Origin: Lentisphaerae bacterium ADurb.Bin242
GTDB lineage: Bacteria; Verrucomicrobiota; Lentisphaeria; Victivallales; UBA1829
Length of the DNA: 50,333 bases
NCBI GenBank assembly: GCA_002069785.1
Contig: MWCA01000038.1
Span: 1-50,333 of the forward strand
Reading direction: 5' to 3'
The notes below the pieces were generated by a model. That model had not been told where the DNA came from and searched no databases. It worked only from the letters and a program-made list of their open reading frames with translations. How positions within the stretch are numbered: the stretch's first letter is position 1; the number at the start of each line of letters is the position of its first letter. A program made the position numbers and the translations under genes. Positions 48,364-50,333 of the stretch are shown piece by piece.

Positions 48364-50220
48364 ATGACTTTACGGCGCTCCCTGCGGTTCTTCGACGTAT
48401 TCAGCATTGCAACCGGAGCCATGATCAGCTCCGGTATTTTTATTTTACCCGGGGTGGTGTTTCCGAATGTCGGTCCGGCATTGTTTATTTCCTATTTCCT
48501 GGCCGGGGTGGTGTCCCTGATCGGCATTCTGAATGTGATCGAGCTGTCGACCGCCATGCCGAAAGCCGGCGGCGACTACTATTTCGTTACCCGCAGCATG
48601 GGACCGCTGGTGGGAACGGTGTCCGGAGTTTTAAGCTGGCTGGCGCTGGTGATGAAAAGCGCGTTTGCGATTTTCGGGATGTCGGAAGTCCTGCATGTTT
48701 TTTTCCCGGAGATCCCGGTCTGGAGCAGCAGCGCGGTGTTTACGCTGATTTTCCTCCTCTGCAATCTGCTGGGGGTAAAAACGGCGGCCTATCTGGAAAA
48801 TTTCATGGTGATCATTCTGTTCGGCGCGATCGGTTTTTTCCTGGTGGTGGGGCTGCCGCAAATCAGTCTCGGCGCGTTCAAACCGATGCTGCTGCCGGGA
48901 AAAAACATCAATGACGTGCTGATTACCGCGGCGGCGGTTTACATCTCTTACGGCGGACTGCTGCACGCCATCAGCATTTCCGAGGAGGTGGTGAAACCGG
49001 CGCGGAACATTCCGCTGGGGATTATGATTTCGATTCTGGTTACCACGCTGCTTTACGTTGCCATTCTGATTGTCGTCATCGGCATCATCCCGGCCAAAGA
49101 ATTTGCCGGGAATACGACATCCGTGGCCGATGCGGCGAAACTTTTTGCCGGAATTCCCGGGTATGTCGTCATGACCATCGGCGCGGCCATGGCTTTCACC
49201 ACCACCGCCCATGCCGGAATGATGGCGGCCTCGCGCTATCCTTTCGCACTGAGCCGCGACGGCCTGATGCCGAAATTCGTTTCCGTCGAATCCAGAAAGA
49301 CCCGGAATCCCTGGGTGGCGATTCTGATTACCGGCACGCTGATGGGGATTGCCGCCCAGATTCCGCTGGATGCCCTGGTCAAAGCGGCGTCGGCCGTGAT
49401 CCTGGCTTCTTATGTTCTGGCTTCGTTTGCGGTCATTATCCTGCGTGAAAGCCGGGTGCTGAATTACCGTCCCACCTTCAAGGTTCCATTTTATCCTTTT
49501 TTTCAGATTTTCTGCATTGTGACTTTTTCCATGATGATCCTGGCGCTGGGCTGGCACGCGCTGCGCATCAACCTGATCGTGATCGGATTCAGTCTGGTAG
49601 TGTTCTATATTTACGGCCGCAAGACCAGCCGGGAGTTTGCTTTGCTGCACCTGCTGGAACGCATTACCAACCGCAATCTTACCAGTCACGGCCTGGAAAA
49701 GGAACTGCTGGATGTCGTCCACAGCCGCGATGAGGTGATCAAAGACGAGTTCGACCTGGAAGTGGAAAAAAGCGAAGTGATCGATTTGAAAGGCACCCTG
49801 TGCACCACCACGCTGTTCCGGACGATTGCCGAAAAACTGGCGCCGGGAGTCGGCCTTTCCGCCGACCGTTTTTACGAGATGCTGATCGAACGGGAAAAAA
49901 GCAGCAGCACGGCAATCAACCATTTTGTCGCCATTCCCCACCTGGTCCTGGAAGGGGAAGGCTGTTTTCAGATTGCGCTGGTCCGCTGCAAGGACGGCGC
50001 GGCCATGGAAGGCACCGACGGTCTGATCAAGGCGGTATTCGTCATTCTCGGCACCCGCGACTGCCGCAACCACCATCTGAAAGCCCTGGCGGCGATTGCC
50101 CAGATCGTTCACGGGCCGAATTTCGAAAGCCGTTGGCTGACAGCGCGGCACAGCGATCAGCTCCGGGATATCCTGCTGCTCGGCAAACGCAAGCGTGTCA
50201 CCAGGTCCGGGAAAAAATAG
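48364..50220 (+). CDS. APC-family permease fused to a PTS EIIA-type domain
   Basis: 618 residues from the ATG at 48364; GGAGG lies 9 bases before it, whereas the GTG at 48358 is too close to that site. Residues 1-430 are a 12-helix amino acid/polyamine/organocation permease with the first-helix motif GAMISSGIF (18-26) and AHAGMMAASRYPFALSRDG. A cytoplasmic linker follows (about 430-475), then an EIIA(Ntr/Fru)-like domain: LFRTIAEKLAPG..LS...FYEMLIEREKSSSTAI, then AIPH with H526 at the position of the phosphorylated histidine of PtsN-type domains, and VFVILGTRDCRNHHLKALAAIAQI. The transported substrate is probably an amino acid or amine. The fusion suggests control of uptake by phosphorylation or a regulatory fold that has lost it. 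Confidence 0.87.
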   Translation: MTLRRSLRFFDVFSIATGAMISSGIFILPGVVFPNVGPALFISYFLAGVVSLIGILNVIELSTAMPKAGGDYYFVTRSMGPLVGTVSGVLSWLALVMKSAFAIFGMSEVLHVFFPEIPVWSSSAVFTLIFLLCNLLGVKTAAYLENFMVIILFGAIGFFLVVGLPQISLGAFKPMLLPGKNINDVLITAAAVYISYGGLLHAISISEEVVKPARNIPLGIMISILVTTLLYVAILIVVIGIIPAKEFAGNTTSVADAAKLFAGIPGYVVMTIGAAMAFTTTAHAGMMAASRYPFALSRDGLMPKFVSVESRKTRNPWVAILITGTLMGIAAQIPLDALVKAASAVILASYVLASFAVIILRESRVLNYRPTFKVPFYPFFQIFCIVTFSMMILALGWHALRINLIVIGFSLVVFYIYGRKTSREFALLHLLERITNRNLTSHGLEKELLDVVHSRDEVIKDEFDLEVEKSEVIDLKGTLCTTTLFRTIAEKLAPGVGLSADRFYEMLIEREKSSSTAINHFVAIPHLVLEGEGCFQIALVRCKDGAAMEGTDGLIKAVFVILGTRDCRNHHLKALAAIAQIVHGPNFESRWLTARHSDQLRDILLLGKRKRVTRSGKK

Positions 50221-50262
50221 ATGCTGCATTTCTCCAGGACGCCGGTCGGCGCCGCGCAGGAT

Positions 50263-50333
50263 TCAATCATACACGACCTTGGGGAATGTGACGGTGAAAC
50301 AGCTTCCCTTGCCCATTTCGCTTTCCAGTCCGA
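50263..50333 (-). CDS. C-terminal end of a sensor histidine kinase (partial)
   Basis: The last 22 codons of a minus-strand gene that enters from the right edge and stops at 50263. They read GLESEMGKGSCFTVTFPKV, the end of a histidine-kinase ATPase domain (S..GKGS.FTV.LP, the G2 box and last strand). Only this fragment is visible, so the sensor part and signal are unknown. It converges with the permease gene. Confidence 0.72.
   Translation of the reverse strand, partial: GLESEMGKGSCFTVTFPKVVYD

Overview
The window looks like part of a chromosome from a glycan-degrading bacterium of the Lentisphaerota (Victivallales / Victivallis-like). This is an inference from gene content: several single pseudopilin-like proteins of the FTLIELL type with a C-terminal H-X9-DG motif, each next to secreted glycoside-hydrolase-like proteins and a GntR/LacI-type regulator, and a long MoxR-DUF58-BatA-DUF4159 gene cluster. 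GC content is moderately high. No rRNA, tRNA, CRISPR array or intact mobile element was seen.

Layout. (1) 1-1500, plus strand: the tail of a larger protein and a neutral-ceramidase-like hydrolase. (2) 1500-2330: a gene graveyard with a DUF4143-type ATPase remnant and a frameshifted ParB-like nuclease. (3) 2337-9741, minus strand: NagA-like amidohydrolase, pseudopilin, large LamG-bearing secreted protein, SGNH hydrolase and Gfo/Idh/MocA oxidoreductase, almost all overlapping or nearly so. A GntR/LacI-type regulator (9885-10976) diverges from it, with matching operator-like repeats beside both promoters. (4) 11062-15397, minus: GntR/LacI-type regulator, pseudopilin and GH123/DUF4091-like protein. 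(5) 15519-18242: a LacI regulator divergent from a GH5-like hydrolase. (6) 18252-27217, minus: LacI regulator, then pseudopilin, secreted beta-protein, two TIM-barrel hydrolase-like proteins and a metallophosphoesterase. (7) 27317-28585: a HipB-like regulator without HipA, divergent from a small HTH-like protein plus a UPF0158-family protein. (8) 28938-35967, plus: GntR/LacI-type regulator, pseudopilin, a small secreted beta-domain protein, and two large secreted hydrolase-like proteins, the first of which carries the same beta-domain. (9) 36492-48100, plus: a tight seven-gene cluster with a transglutaminase that has a caspase-like N-terminal region, MoxR ATPase, DUF58, a BatA-like membrane protein, a membrane/coiled-coil protein, a giant VWA protein and a DUF4159 protein. 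(10) 48364-50220: an APC-family permease fused to a PTS EIIA-type domain. (11) The minus-strand tail of a sensor histidine kinase at the right edge.

How the parts fit. Four times in 35 kb the same plan recurs: a sugar-sensing regulator, one pseudopilin, and one to three secreted glycan-active proteins, sometimes with cytoplasmic catabolic enzymes. I read this as a modular, pilin-associated glycan utilisation system in which each locus has its own pseudopilin. Two of these loci share an identical 18-bp element beside strong sigma-70-like promoters 10.8 kb apart, which suggests a common control layer. The function of the pseudopilins is not shown by the sequence.
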